NCBI RefSeq assembly: GCF_947623445.1
Contig: NC_135247.1
Span: 622,501-686,500, forward strand
Reading direction: 5' to 3'
From: Clavelina lepadiformis
Taxonomy: Eukaryota; Chordata; Ascidiacea; Aplousobranchia; Clavelinidae
DNA: 64,000 nt
Under the pieces are notes generated by a model. It was not told the origin of the DNA, made no database searches, and saw only the letters and a program-made list of their open reading frames with translations. Numbering within the stretch: the stretch's first letter is position 1; each line of letters begins with the position of its first letter. The translations under genes were made by a program, and so were the position numbers. Shown here piece after piece: positions 34,924 to 46,450 of the stretch.

Positions 34924-36015
34924 CAGGGGTGGGCAAACTACGGCCCGTCGGCACTTGCAGAAACTCCTACTCATCACTAGGGCAACCAAAAGTCAATATG
35001 GTCAATTTTTTTTTACCTGCTCAGAATGCTATGAAACAAGCACAAAACAAATTTCAGCTTTGTACGACGTGTGGTATAGAAGTTATTAGGTCAAATAAAG
35101 TCAAAATGTTACGTTAGGTCAAAATACGGTCAAATTGTTTCTTTAGGTCTTTTTTTTAGGTCAAAATCTATTAAAATTGTAATTTTGTAACCATTTTGTA
35201 ATATTATTCTTCCGTTTTTCTCTTTTCTTGTACCGCAAACAATTCCAGTCCCGCAAATTTTACTTAGAACCAAAGCCACAAAGAGAGGGAAGGCTTTTCA
35301 GCGCGTTTGGTGACGTCACGATGTGACGGCATTGCATTTGAAACTGCAAGTTGTCAATCTTAATACGCAGAAACGAAAAAAAAGTCAACACTAGAAAAGC
35401 ATTTTGTCATTTTTAAATGCAGCTTTAGATTAGAAAGTTGCTGTAGACATTGTAGAGACTATCAGTATAGCGTTTTTCAAAATGAGGTCAAAATTTAAAC
35501 GTTTTAAGTCAAAATAAGGTCAAAATTTAAACTTTTTAGGTCAAAATGAGGTCAAAATTTGCAAATTTTAAGGTCAAAATTTAAAATTTTTAGGTCAAAA
35601 AACTGGTTGCCCTACTCATCACTTATTGTTTTAATTAAACAGGTTACGTGACAAAATATTATTCCCTTTACGAGTGTGTTTTTCTCTTCACCTTCAGTGC
35701 GTAAACACACACGCGTCAGTCGCGCATGTATTGCAACATGCTCTCAGCAACTAGCCGTACACTTCTCACGCATTGTTTGATTCAATTGTTGATCATAAAA
35801 TACAAATACGGTAGCGGCTACCGTAGGCCTTTGTGATGAAGATTGCGTAGCTTTAAACGTAACTGAGTGTGAAATGCAAAAATTGTGTTTAATATGAATA
35901 TGCGTTTATTTACACACCGGGTAAATTTTCCTACTTTGTAATGAGAGTGTGCGGCCCGCCGGCTGCAACATTTTTTCTAATGCGGCCCTCAGTACAAAAA
36001 GTTTGCCCACCCCTG
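34924..36015. mobile_element. Outer hAT element carrying a nested insertion
   Basis: Ends are CAGGGGTGGGCAAAC and GTTTGCCCACCCCTG, a perfect 15-bp inverted pair. Flanks CGTTACAT (34916-34923) and CGTTACAC (36016-36023) form an 8-bp target duplication with one difference. Near both ends lie CGGCCCG motifs in inverted order. Without the inner insertion and its duplicated site it would be about 447 bp. No transposase frame is recognised. Confidence 0.9.
34978..35614. mobile_element. Inner hAT-like element, nested
   Basis: The 637-bp element has ends TAGGGCAACCA and TGGTTGCCCTA, with a perfect 8-bp duplication CTCATCAC at 34970-34977 and 35615-35622. The inside has many AGGTCAAAA units close to both ends. 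It is inserted in the outer element, so it is younger than that copy. No coding capacity is recognised. Confidence 0.88.
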
Positions 36016-36378
36016 CGTTACACGAACAATATTTAAGAGAACGACCTATTCGTTCTCGACCATACATATTCGTTCCCATTTTCCAATTCTCTGAGTATCT
36101 AAAAACATAGCATGCAACGGTACATATATATGCAATGAGTTACAGGTGTAAGATCGATTACACGTTTATGGAACAGATCGACAATTACTATACTGTTGGT
36201 TGATCATGACGTGCACTGAAAATGAACCTATGACCGATATGATGATATGCAATAATAGTGCGGTCAATAACAGATACATATTTATGACAACACAACTTGA
36301 ACGACAATGGAAACAGCGCATTCCAGATCAAAGTACACTGCAATGTAATATTTCATGGACTTGGTGTTAACTACTGCC

Positions 36379-38638
36379 TCAAGCACAGATTTCTTCTTGG
36401 TTGCACTCTGTCGGTGAACCCGCAACAAAACTTCGATATTGCCACAACCAGGTTTCAAGATTGCACATTCCTCGCGCCCTGTGCGTTGCTGATGGACATG
36501 CAGGGTAAGATTTCAGGAGCTTTTCATTCCAGTAAACCTGCACCGTGTATCTCGTGCGCTTTCCGATCTCACATCGATACAAAACAAAAACAAGATTGGC
36601 AGCACTGGGCGAGAAGTAACTCATGCGGAACGCCCTGTTTTGTTGTGAGTAAAATGCATCAGCTGTTGGACCGGGTTCATCCTGTCTAGGACAAATATAA
36701 AAAGGTTTCAAACAAGAAAGGTATAATTAAGCAATTCAGAGCAACATACTCACGCTGTAAAGATTGAGATTGGCTGCAAGCGTCACGATGTTTGAGGTGT
36801 GGGCAAAGCGAAACCGAGCGAGCACATTTTGTTCTTTTTCTCGCAGGTCGTCGTCGCCCGCTTTCTTCACCATATTGACAATTTCTTTGCTGAGAAAGCA
36901 ATTTTGTAGATACGTCACTGGAAACTTGTAACCGCGTTCAGGATAGTCTTCTACGTCACTTCCGTACTCCATTACTGTTAAGGTAATATTGTCGTAAATG
37001 TGCTGCTCATTATAAAGTGTGTTTTCGCAAGTTTTCTACCGGTTAAATTTATTGAAATCTTTCTGAATGGATTTCACTAAAAGACGATGCCGTAATAAGA
37101 CAAGTCAGTTAACCTACTGGTAACAACGAAACCGAGGAGGAAATGAGCAAGAGAGAAGAAGAGAGAAAGAAAAGAGAAAGAAAAGAGAAAGAAGAGAGAA
37201 AGAAAAAAGAAATAGAGACAAAGTTTAAAAAGAGCAATTTAGACTTAACCTATACGTGAGAAAAACTTAGGGTATACATTTTAGATCTTTCTTGCTGAAG
37301 ACGTTACACCAGGGTGCATTTTTTCCAGTAACCCATTGTTCACTGTAGCAACCGTCGTCATACAAACGATTTACTACGTCATTGGTGATCATAGAGGAAG
37401 GCACTCCCAGTCTTCGTGCAATACCACGTGACATTTGCGTCACAATCGGACCTAAAAAATTGCATTTTACTGATGGAAAGTTTCCTAAAAAGTTCCATTA
37501 ACGTTGTATAAGATAAACAACGAAAACGTTCTAAATTAATATCAACAAGAGCCACCTTCAACAAACTTATCATATTCCTCCGTTATGTTGTCATTGTCAT
37601 CCACTTCTCTGACGTAGCGGTTACAGTTTTCATCATTGATTGGGTCGATTTCCTCGGTCACAATTTCAGTGAAATTTTTTATTTCGTCCCGGAACGACCC
37701 TTGCGAGAGAGACTCGACGAAGGCCTCCATGGAGTCGATTGTCCTCATGGACTCTGTGCTGGTAAATCTGGAGGTGGTTTGAGAAATACAGAAACCTTTT
37801 TGGGCCTGATGTAGTCTAGTTTAATTAAGTAAAGTTATAATTTAATAATAATTTAACTTATTTTCTTTAATAATTTTATTTATCTATTGAATTATTTAAT
37901 TAACTTTACTCTAATTTTTGATCTTTATGTGCAAAATAGCAATATATCAAACGCTTTTTGTTTAAGTTAATACTTAATTTTTTGTTAAATTTCTCATCAC
38001 CTGAATTTTGAGGCAGGCCTTCCCGCGCTCAATATTTCGGGCAGAAATTGTTGCAGTCTCAAAGCCAATTGCTTCATCTCGTTAGCGCCATAAGCGGTGA
38101 GATTAGAATCGTTGTATTCATCTGTCCAAATTTTCCAATTACGAATCGCCTGAAAATCCGCAGTAAGTCCACTTAAAAATCTAATTTTACAGAAATTCAA
38201 CAGCTTTTGAACCAAAAGAAAGAAAAGATTCCTTTTGGGATAACTCTAACCTCTAGATCTTTTTTACAAAGCGTCGCCTTGCCGGTGACATTGATGCTCT
38301 TCGTCAATTCCTTGAGTTTTCGTAATTCAATGACTGCGTCGTTGCCTGGGTAACGAGCTCCGTGACGTATGAGCCCGTACACAAAAATAGGGCTGCAGCC
38401 TGCATGAAATAAGTGTCAGCCAATCAAGGCAGTGGGCATAACTGACGTCATCCAAATGTGTCGCCTTACGTTTTGGGGCTCTCGCTCTTTGGTTAGGGAG
38501 ATCCCCAGCAACGTTCTCGTACAAGGTCTTGGTTCCGAACAAGTCGTAAGGCTTCGAATTTGTCGAGCAGAGTCGCGAGTTGGCGCATTGCAATGCTAAA
38601 CCACTGATGCAGCACACGAGCAGTAAAACCTTCCTCAT
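36379..38638 (-). CDS. MINPP1: MINPP1-like multiple inositol polyphosphate phosphatase
   Basis: Seven exons, 38447-38638, 38251-38399, 38001-38149, 37556-37767, 37278-37451, 36754-36974 and 36379-36685, sum to 467 codons plus stop; human MINPP1 has 487. The N-terminus MRKVLLLVCCISGLALQCAN is a signal peptide, so the enzyme should act in the ER or outside the cell. The histidine acid phosphatase nucleophile motif is intact as IRHGARYPG. Family blocks ESMRTIDSMEAFVESLSQG, WCNVFSKKDLK and NLVFVLYRCE follow. The usual C-terminal proton-donor motif HAE is replaced by AHTSN, so the acid residue is missing at that place. No ER-retention signal is seen at the C-terminus, which ends EEICA. A purine-only tract lies in the intron between exons 5 and 6. 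Confidence 0.88.
37137..37222. repeat. Polypurine GAAA/GAGA tract in MINPP1 intron
   Basis: The plus strand runs almost wholly as A and G, with repeating GAGAAAGAA units, over about 80 bases. It lies in an intron of the minus-strand gene, where the transcript would be a long pyrimidine tract. Such mirror-like tracts can form triplex DNA. Confidence 0.9.
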
Positions 38639-40323
38639 TTTATCTTGAATTAACTTACAAACAGCTTGGCTATGAAACTTCGAGAGTGATTGATTTGAGT
38701 TCGTTAGGGTTTGATTGGAGTTAGATTGACAGAAAGATTTAGATTAGGTTACTACTTTACTTTACTAATTTAGGCCTATACGTTATAACAACCAAGTTGG
38801 GTTCAAGAAACTGTGACTGGCAGCTTTGAACGTTCGATTGTTTTTTTCTGCGAAATGGTCACCGCCTAATTCAGTGGTTCTCAACCGCGGTGCCATTTAC
38901 GTTTCACAGGTGTGCCGCAAGTTATTGAGCACTAATCACTAGACCAGGAAAACGGTTGCGAAAATTATTTTTACTTAATGCAGAAACTTTTTGGTTTGAC
39001 TGTGGGTGCCGCCAAATCTTTTGGTTGTTCGCAGGGTGCCGTGCCGCCAAAAAATGTTGAGAACCACTGGCCTAATACTTTAGCTTAATGTAATTCTATC
39101 TTCAAACTATTGCTATGCGCGTCAGTAGCCTATCGCTTAATCCCTGGCACACGGATATAATTGTTAGACAGAAATTTCTATCAAGAGCCGGAAACTTAAA
39201 TTCGCAAAAACTTGTTTTTGTTTACCAAAAGACTTTCTCGTCAAGCCGCGTTGTTTTCGTCATCACGTCACGATCTTTCTTTTCTATCACTTGACATCGC
39301 GTTCCTTTTTAACGTCATAAAAATTTTTACGATGGTCAGTTAAGAATCGTGGGCATGATATTTTAAGAATCACGATATTTTCAACTTGTGCGACGATCCA
39401 ATCTCGAGTTGTATAAATATGCCGACTGCGATAAGAATGCCCTTTCGGTAAAATTCAGAAAAAAACATGGTCTTAGTTGAAAAAGCTTGAAAATACGAAA
39501 ACTTTATTAGCAACAGTGCAGCAATGCAAATTGCACAGTCGGGAACATGTATACGACACAAGAGAAAAAAGTTTGAAGATATTGTTCAAAACAAATAACT
39601 GCTAGATGGAGCAAGAGTGCAAAAGCGACAGGCAGGAAGCCTCAAGATGAGCCATGTGGGCGGCATTGAAAACAAGAAGTCTGGAGTTATTGCGGAATTG
39701 TAAAAATGGATGCGCCAAATATTAATTTAAAATTGTTTGCCAAACCGCAAAAGCTGAAGGGTCCGCTTCAGTTTATAAAACGAGATATTAGAATATGACG
39801 TGGAACAAAAGTAATAAAATGACCTTCGCGGCAATAACATAGCGCAGTTGTTGAATAGTCAATTTTAACACCAGAATAGACAAATATTTTTCAACTGTGT
39901 TAAAAACATCAACGTCTCCAACACGGCTGTAAATCTAAGAATACTTTTGATTGCAAAGTGCAGTGAAATAAATTAAAGTAAAAAACGTAAAACACTTGTA
40001 CCGTCATTTTACAGTGAAAAAGAATGAAAGGAACGTGCGCAAACGAACAAAGCTTGTGTGATTTTGGCACAGAAAAGACGTTTCGTGTTCACAAAAACAC
40101 GCTGTGTCGGTAATGACGAGTTAAATCACCTTTCGTAGCAGTGGTGGGCAAGGACGCTGATTAAAAACGACAGAACGATCTCTAATTACATAATTCACTT
40201 GACATTTTGAAAAAGCTCGGGACTGAGAACTCACAATTCCTGAAGAACACATCGGCCACTTATCGAGCCATTGTTCTGTCATAAATATCGTTTGTTCGCT
40301 CACACGGCGACGGCCATGTGACG
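38639..40323. other. Intergenic, one MITE
   Basis: No gene is seen between MINPP1 and the C1orf21-like gene. A 198-bp hAT MITE lies at 38872-39069. The 3' UTR of the C1orf21-like transcript must extend into the right part. Confidence 0.5.
38872..39069. mobile_element. hAT MITE with CAGTGGTTCTCAAC ends
   Basis: The 198-bp element begins CAGTGGTTCTCAAC and ends with the inverse, GTTGAGAACCACTG. Flanks GCCTAATT (38864-38871) and GCCTAATA (39070-39077) are an 8-bp duplication with one change. A related element lies at 55750-56044. Confidence 0.88.
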
Positions 40324-43300
40324 TCACCTCACTTGTTGAGGAATGGGAGGGACCAAGATGCCGATGGAGCTTCCGGAGTCTTTCCTGTGCATGGACTTGA
40401 AGGAAGCGATCGATCTGTCATCTTCGGAGCTGTAGTCCTTACCCTGGGAACAACACGTGACAGGAATCAACCAATAGCATACACTGGTGTGTATAAGGAT
40501 ATTCTACTTGGAAGACCAACTAACAAATGAAGGAATTCTAAACTTAGGAATGTGTAAAAGCTTAGTGATGGAAACTTCAAAATAGTTTAAAATAGAAGAT
40601 GATCTGTGGTAGCTACCAGCAACGCCTCGTTCATATTTAAACTTGTGAAAAAGCATGATCAGTGCTTATCGGGCTCCTTAACATTGATATGTACAAGCGC
40701 ATGGGACATTAATACGACAAAACTGGCTAAGTAGGCACTTCAGCACAGATAGGTTTATTGAGATGACAGGGAAAACAAAGCAAATATCACGGTGAGTGCC
40801 AACTGATGGTCGCCAGGCAATCGGTCTTCAAATAATCGGATTTCAGTCAAACGTCTGTCATATTTGCTGCCTCTGATTACGTAACAACTGTTTTAAGTCG
40901 GCGCAAAACAAACCGAGTATGTTGACATATCGGCGGTGGCAAAACAGCGAGTTATCGCCACCGTTGACAACGCAAATCCTGTAGATCGCCAAGATCGCCA
41001 CCACTGTAGACACCGTGTTTTGAAAGACTTGTCGCTTAAGAGAAAATTGATTGCATTGTAAATAGAAGTGGCACAACCAAAATTTGCTATGCCCCTGAAA
41101 ACGCCGCTTTCGTCTTCGGTTTGAGATGTTTTTCACGACGAAATAGTAAATTCAAACAATTCCCAGATAACTGTTTCTTTGTGACTCACCGTTTGCGAGA
41201 TTTTAAGCATCAAAACACCGCCGTAAATAAAATTTATTGCACGTCGTGACTAATGCGGTTCGCCGGCATCTTACGACGACTCACAATGCAATATTTATGA
41301 CTTCGAAAATAACCGGAACCCGATTATGTGACTTCGTGGTAAACTTTCTACTGTAAATAATTCATTCCGGTCAATTTTGAAACCGAGTCCTAGTGTGAGA
41401 CAACCTGCAGTCTACTTTATTGTCGAGGTGGACTGTTTGCAATTGAAAATGTGTTTAACATGAAATGGAACTGCAAAATATGAACCGCGTATATTTTGGA
41501 AACAAATAGATTATCTCTGTATCTACAAAAAGTAAAAATATATTTACCCATAAATCTAAATTGAGTATTTCTTTCTAAAAATAGACGAAAGCATGCAGAG
41601 GTGGTTAGACGTATGTTTACAGTTACCATAAATTAAAAACAAGCGCTTCGCTACGCCAAACATCATAAATCACTATTTGTTTCCAGTGGAAAAGGCACGG
41701 GAGCATACGGTCGAATTGTATTTGGCGAAGGAGCAATAAACACCGAACAGAGAGCTTTGAACGGTGGAGGGGTCACAGTACAATCTAGAACGCTTTAAAG
41801 GCGGCTTTCGAAAGCTGGTGTTATAAGGGAAGTTACACCGCACGCGGACGTGCCATCGTTCATTCAACCTATAAACCGTCCCAATAAAACCTGATAGAAT
41901 GCTATAAACGTCCTTATGACGCCCTTAATTTTCCCAAAGTGCAAAGAGCGAAGTTAATTGCAAAAGCAAGTGCAATGAGCTCGGACACGCCGCTAAGCAT
42001 TCAATGTTCAGTTTTGCGTCGAAAAAACAGAGAAAATAAATCCCTTTCACGTGACACCCTTGGTCTGGAAAAACTTTCAAACGACTTATTTATATTTTAC
42101 TTTCCAGGAAAGTGAGGCGTGTGAGGTCATAATAGACCCGCTGTATAAACATAACTCTTTTGGATTGGTGCCTACAATACAGCATAAACCTTTTGTTGTT
42201 GAAGCTACCCCATCTATAAGTTTAGAGACTTCATTGAAAGTCACGGAGGGATTTTGAAAGCAAACATGACATTAATCTTAACTGGAATAGTCAAGTTTTA
42301 AGTTAAAGTTTAACTTTGACTTGAAAATGTCCATCAGAATACAGATTAACTAAAACATTTCCAAAACCATGTCTGCAAATTTGCAGCAGTACATGAGTTG
42401 GAAGGGAATAATATTTCTCAGTAAACAAATTTCTACATATCATGGCTGTCATTAACGTTCAAGATAACTTACTTGTGCTACTTTTTCATCGAGCATTCGG
42501 AAAAAATCTTTCTGGCTCTCGGTCAAAGTCAATCGACTGCAAAACAAATAAAATTGGAATAAGCAGAATTTTGATGACAAAATGTACAAGACAAACAAGA
42601 CCTATGTACACAACCCCAGTTACCGGTAAGCACACATCAAAATCCCATCGTGCCTTCAGCACACATACCTATTACGTGGGCCAAACAGTGTGTGCCTCGA
42701 TCTGCTTTCAGACGAGCTGGAATTAAAAGTCTTTGCTCTCAGTAAGGACTGGGGGATGCAAGTAACGTTGGTAACTTTCTGCAAAAACAAAAAACACCAA
42801 ATTCTTGAAAGTTGTAAGTAACGCTTAACTTTGAAAATCAGGTTGTCTTCGAGGGTTAAACGTAACATTTGAATGATAAAGTTTCGAATGTTTAACAACA
42901 GTTGAGGTAATGTTGTCAAAAAGGGAAACTTTTTAAAATACTTACTCCAACGTCTCCATCACTTCGCCTTCTTCTGTTTAATAGATTTTTATCCTCAGGA
43001 GGAGTCAGGGTGATGTCGTGGACAACAGACTGCATATTCACCACATTGTCTGGTTGGTGGGGCAGGGGAACTTTAAGGCTGTGTCTTGAGGGCGCTGAGG
43101 AGTTTTGAGGGGGTATTATGATTGTTGCGGCTCCGACAGGTGGGTCGTCACGGTTCGCCGACCCGTTTCTGCTCAGATCAATTGATTTCGATCGATGTGG
43201 AGCAAAGTATTCGTGTCCGCTGTACAAAGTTATTTTGTCACTTTCGATGCTCCCATTCAAAGAAATAAAGGAGGAATCATGGGACTTGGTCGTTGACACT

Positions 43301-43589
43301 CGCTTCTCCATTTCACCATTCTCTGCACAAAATGCAAATTACTCTCAGGTTAAAACATAAAATTTCATGCATCTTCTCAACATCGCTACAAAAGTTTCTA
43401 AACTTGCATTTATGTGGAGTATGTACAGGCAGCACCAGGTTTGGTGGTATAGTAACACAGATACAATAATATGCACTGCATACACAAAACCAACGGCGCA
43501 TACTAACCTTCCAAATCTGTTTTAATATTGCCAACAGGTTCCTGACAATCAGCCACCCTGACTGGCTCAGTTGAAATATTACAGCCCAT
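40324..43589 (-). CDS. C1orf21: C1orf21-like putative N-myristoylated protein
   Basis: Exons 43508-43589, 42946-43322, 42473-42536 and 40324-40443 are clear. A small exon at about 42669-42730 is needed to keep phase; its acceptor (GCAAAG) is weak. Together they give 234 codons plus stop. The start MGCNIST fits an N-myristoylation and palmitoylation signal. The C-terminal block reads LTESQKDFFRMLDEKVAQ, spliced to GKDYSSEDD, closely like human C1orf21 (SESQQEFFRMLDEKIEKG then RDYCSEEED). The human protein is only 121 residues, so this one has a long Ser-rich middle. Its function is unknown; membrane attachment is inferred from the N-terminus. The last intron is about 2 kb, long for this window. 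After the conserved block it gains a tail ending VPPIPQQVR. Confidence 0.78.
40444..42472 (-). other. Long last intron of C1orf21-like gene
   Basis: About 2 kb separates the last two coding exons, which are joined in phase 0. No gene was recognised inside it on either strand. Confidence 0.55.
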
Positions 43590-46450
43590 TTTAACACTGA
43601 AAAAATTTTTTGCCAAGCACTACGTACGAAAATTTCTATCACTTTGGCATCTTTGATAACTCTGAAATGTGAATGTGATACAAATCACTTAATTTAAGCA
43701 TTAAATGTTCTTGAGCCAGAAAACTTGTAACACATTAAAAACCTTACGAAACTCAACCAGCTACTAGCGGCTTCGTAACTAGGAAATAAAATTACGGTAA
43801 GTTGAGATGGGTGGAGAGATAGTAAAAGGTCACAAGAAAGAGAAATATACAAATTCCATTAAGTGAAGATGAAGAAGGGCTTAAACAAACAAGAAACTGT
43901 TCAGAAAACATAACTGTTAAGAGAAGAGACAGTGACCAAACAATTGAGCAATGTTCTCAAACAGAAGATAAATCAGATTACAATGGCAATTTCCATTGTA
44001 AACAACTACATGTTAACCTCCTACTAAACAAACATTAATGGTGGCTAAACCGTGATAACCCAGTATATAGTAAAATAAAAAACAAAATATAAGGTAAGCA
44101 ATCTCTCTATGAAATGTCTTAGTACTCATGATGTGCTTCATCTTGTGTTTGCAAATGCTCGTGTAGAAGAATCAAGATCAAGGTTAACCTGAGAGTGCCA
44201 CCTTAAATCTTGTTTTTTAAATAAACATTGTTTCAAATAACTTGATATCTTCCTAATAAGAGGCAGAAAAAACAATAATCCCGTCTCAATATTTCTCAAA
44301 TTGTTACATTTCATTTAAATCATAAGCAAACAAAATAGGAAAAATCATAATAAAACAAGTAAATAGTGAACATATCAATCACGCAGCAGATAACGATAAG
44401 ATTGTGAATATCAAAACTCATAAAAAGCTGTGAGAATTTCCTTGTTCTGTTTCCCAATTCAATGCAGGAATGTCTGTGGGTCCTATAGGTAAAAAGAACT
44501 ACCGTGCCTTATAAGTTTTTTGCCTAGACGGTAGCAATGCAATGACAGTATTTGCTTACTTCTACATGCCAACTGAAATACCCATATAGGCTATTTCAGT
44601 AACTGCTGAACTGTTTGGTCTATTGCTGTAGTAGTACGCTATTAGATTCTACACTATTCAGCTAAACAAATTTTAAGCACGTTCAAATATCTTTTTTAAT
44701 TTATCACATATAGGATAGGCCTATGTCAGCAAAACATAAATTAATCACTTTTATTTGTCGTTATCGTTTCGCGTGGTGGACTGAAAAAGATCAATGCCAG
44801 TTACTATGGGCATGCGCTAACACACGCAGAAAAAGTAACAAAAACCCAAAGGCTTAGCCCAAAGCGAACATGAAAATTAAAAAAGAGCACTACCTTGCTG
44901 ATAAAAACTGAAACAACAGCAAAAGAATACATGGGTCTGGTGCAGAAGTGTACAACTAAATGACGTCACAATCTGAGTAGCTGGGTCTAGTATACAAAGG
45001 CATCCTGTAGTTGTGCATTCCGTTTAGCCCGCACTAATCCCGAATTCACTTTAACCTAGGCTAACAAAAACAATCTTTGTACCCCATCTAAGCAACTGAC
45101 AACAACAAGTGCCTTATCGCAAAAACTATCTTACATTTGAAGAAGGCGCGGGGCCGTTAGCAGTGCTTCTCAACTTCGCGATCGCGTCTCGTCGCGTAAC
45201 TACGCGATTTTTTCTCTATAATTATGTTTGCAAAAAAACGACTCGTTAACTCTACCTTGCGGAATGAAAATATGTTACCAACAGCTCACAGCTGTACATT
45301 TAATGTTGTGGTAGTGCTCTTAGCCCTTGTGGACTAGGCCTAGCCTAGGGCTTTGCACAATAGAGTTGCAAAATTGTTTTTCTTAAGCAAATCCGGTCTC
45401 TTGTACTTTTTACAAAAAGAGAATTAGGATGGTCTTGTAGAAATTTGCGCCAGAAATTCCCCCAAATAGCAAGTTAAGAAGTTGTGAAAAACGACATAAA
45501 TAACACCAAATAAAACACTATTTGCGATACAAAAACGCACTACTTTGTAGAAGGATTAAATTGATTGAAAACAGAAACAGCTCATTCATTGAACTTCTGG
45601 ATATTTCTAAATGTATCGGCTCATAAAAAAACGTTTCTCGTTCTATATATTGTTTTCATTGGAATGTGCGATCTTTTTTCACTCGAGCTTACGTAGATCA
45701 TATATCGTACTTGGCAGTGCCATTAAAGTCTTAACCTCAATCAATAGCTTGTAATAAAAGTGTCGTCTTGCTTCAAGACAAATTTCTACCCGAGTGCCAT
45801 TAGATGACTTTAAACGCAGTGCATGGTCTAGGCAAATCATGCATAAAGCAGCCTTGTTTTACCAGTAATTAACAGCTGAATGCTAATGCTGGTGTTATAA
45901 AAACGAATCGGTGCTAAAACTTTCAAGATGCAGTCGAGCAAGAAGGACCAACATTGGTGGAAGAAAATTACATGAAAATCTCTTGCGAGGAAATGTCAGA
46001 GAGTCGATGCAAAAAACAATAGAGCCAGAGCATGAGCCAACATTTAAATTGCAGACGTTTAGTTGGTTCCTCTCTACATTTTGCTCTTCAGTTTTACGTA
46101 CAAAAACAATGTTCTTGCTATATTGTGTAAGAATGATAGATAAAAGATGAAATGAGTCGTAGCCTACTGCAGAATTTTCTAATGGGAAGATTAAGAAGGC
46201 ATTTCATTCATAAGTAGTGTTAAGAATTGGCCAAAACAAGTGATAGCCATAACAAATTGCAATGTAGACTCATTAGCAAAAGCAAACCGTGTAAGATATT
46301 AATGACCACTGTAACAAGAAAATGAAGTCAATTAGATTCTTAAAAAACAGCAGCCTAAGATGTCAACCCAACACTTCGGTTCTCCACTCCTCTAGAATTG
46401 AAGAATAGCTTATACCAGAACTTACAGCGTTTTCTTCATTTTGCAGGAGT
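43590..46450. other. Head-to-head intergenic region
   Basis: It separates the divergent C1orf21-like gene (-) and the kringle receptor gene (+). No coding exon was recognised. A splice acceptor just before 46447 implies at least one upstream 5' UTR exon for the receptor. The inverted dispersed repeat at 44941-45000 is the only repeat identified. Confidence 0.5.
44941..45000 (-). repeat. Dispersed repeat, copy 2 (inverted relative to 61-119)
   Basis: Its reverse complement matches 61-119 at about 80 percent, including ATTGTGACGTCATTT. See that entry. Confidence 0.55.

Larger units (their letters stand above)
32829..36378. other. Gene-free, transposon-rich region
   Basis: Between PISD and MINPP1 no host gene was recognised. 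Identified pieces are a hAT element (33139-33461), a dispersed repeat (33590-33750), and a nested pair of hAT elements (34924-36015). The remaining 33755-34915 and 36024-36378 show nothing recognisable. Confidence 0.55.

Noticed and set aside
40318-40530. 70-codon plus-strand frame
   Set aside because: It is antisense to the last exon of the C1orf21-like gene, whose reading continues the conserved block in phase.
45162-45200. CAGTGCTTCTCAAC like a hAT MITE end
   Set aside because: No inverted partner or target duplication was found nearby.
45911-46150. 79-codon frame upstream of the kringle receptor
   Set aside because: No protein likeness, no splice link, and no conserved features; probably 5' non-coding.
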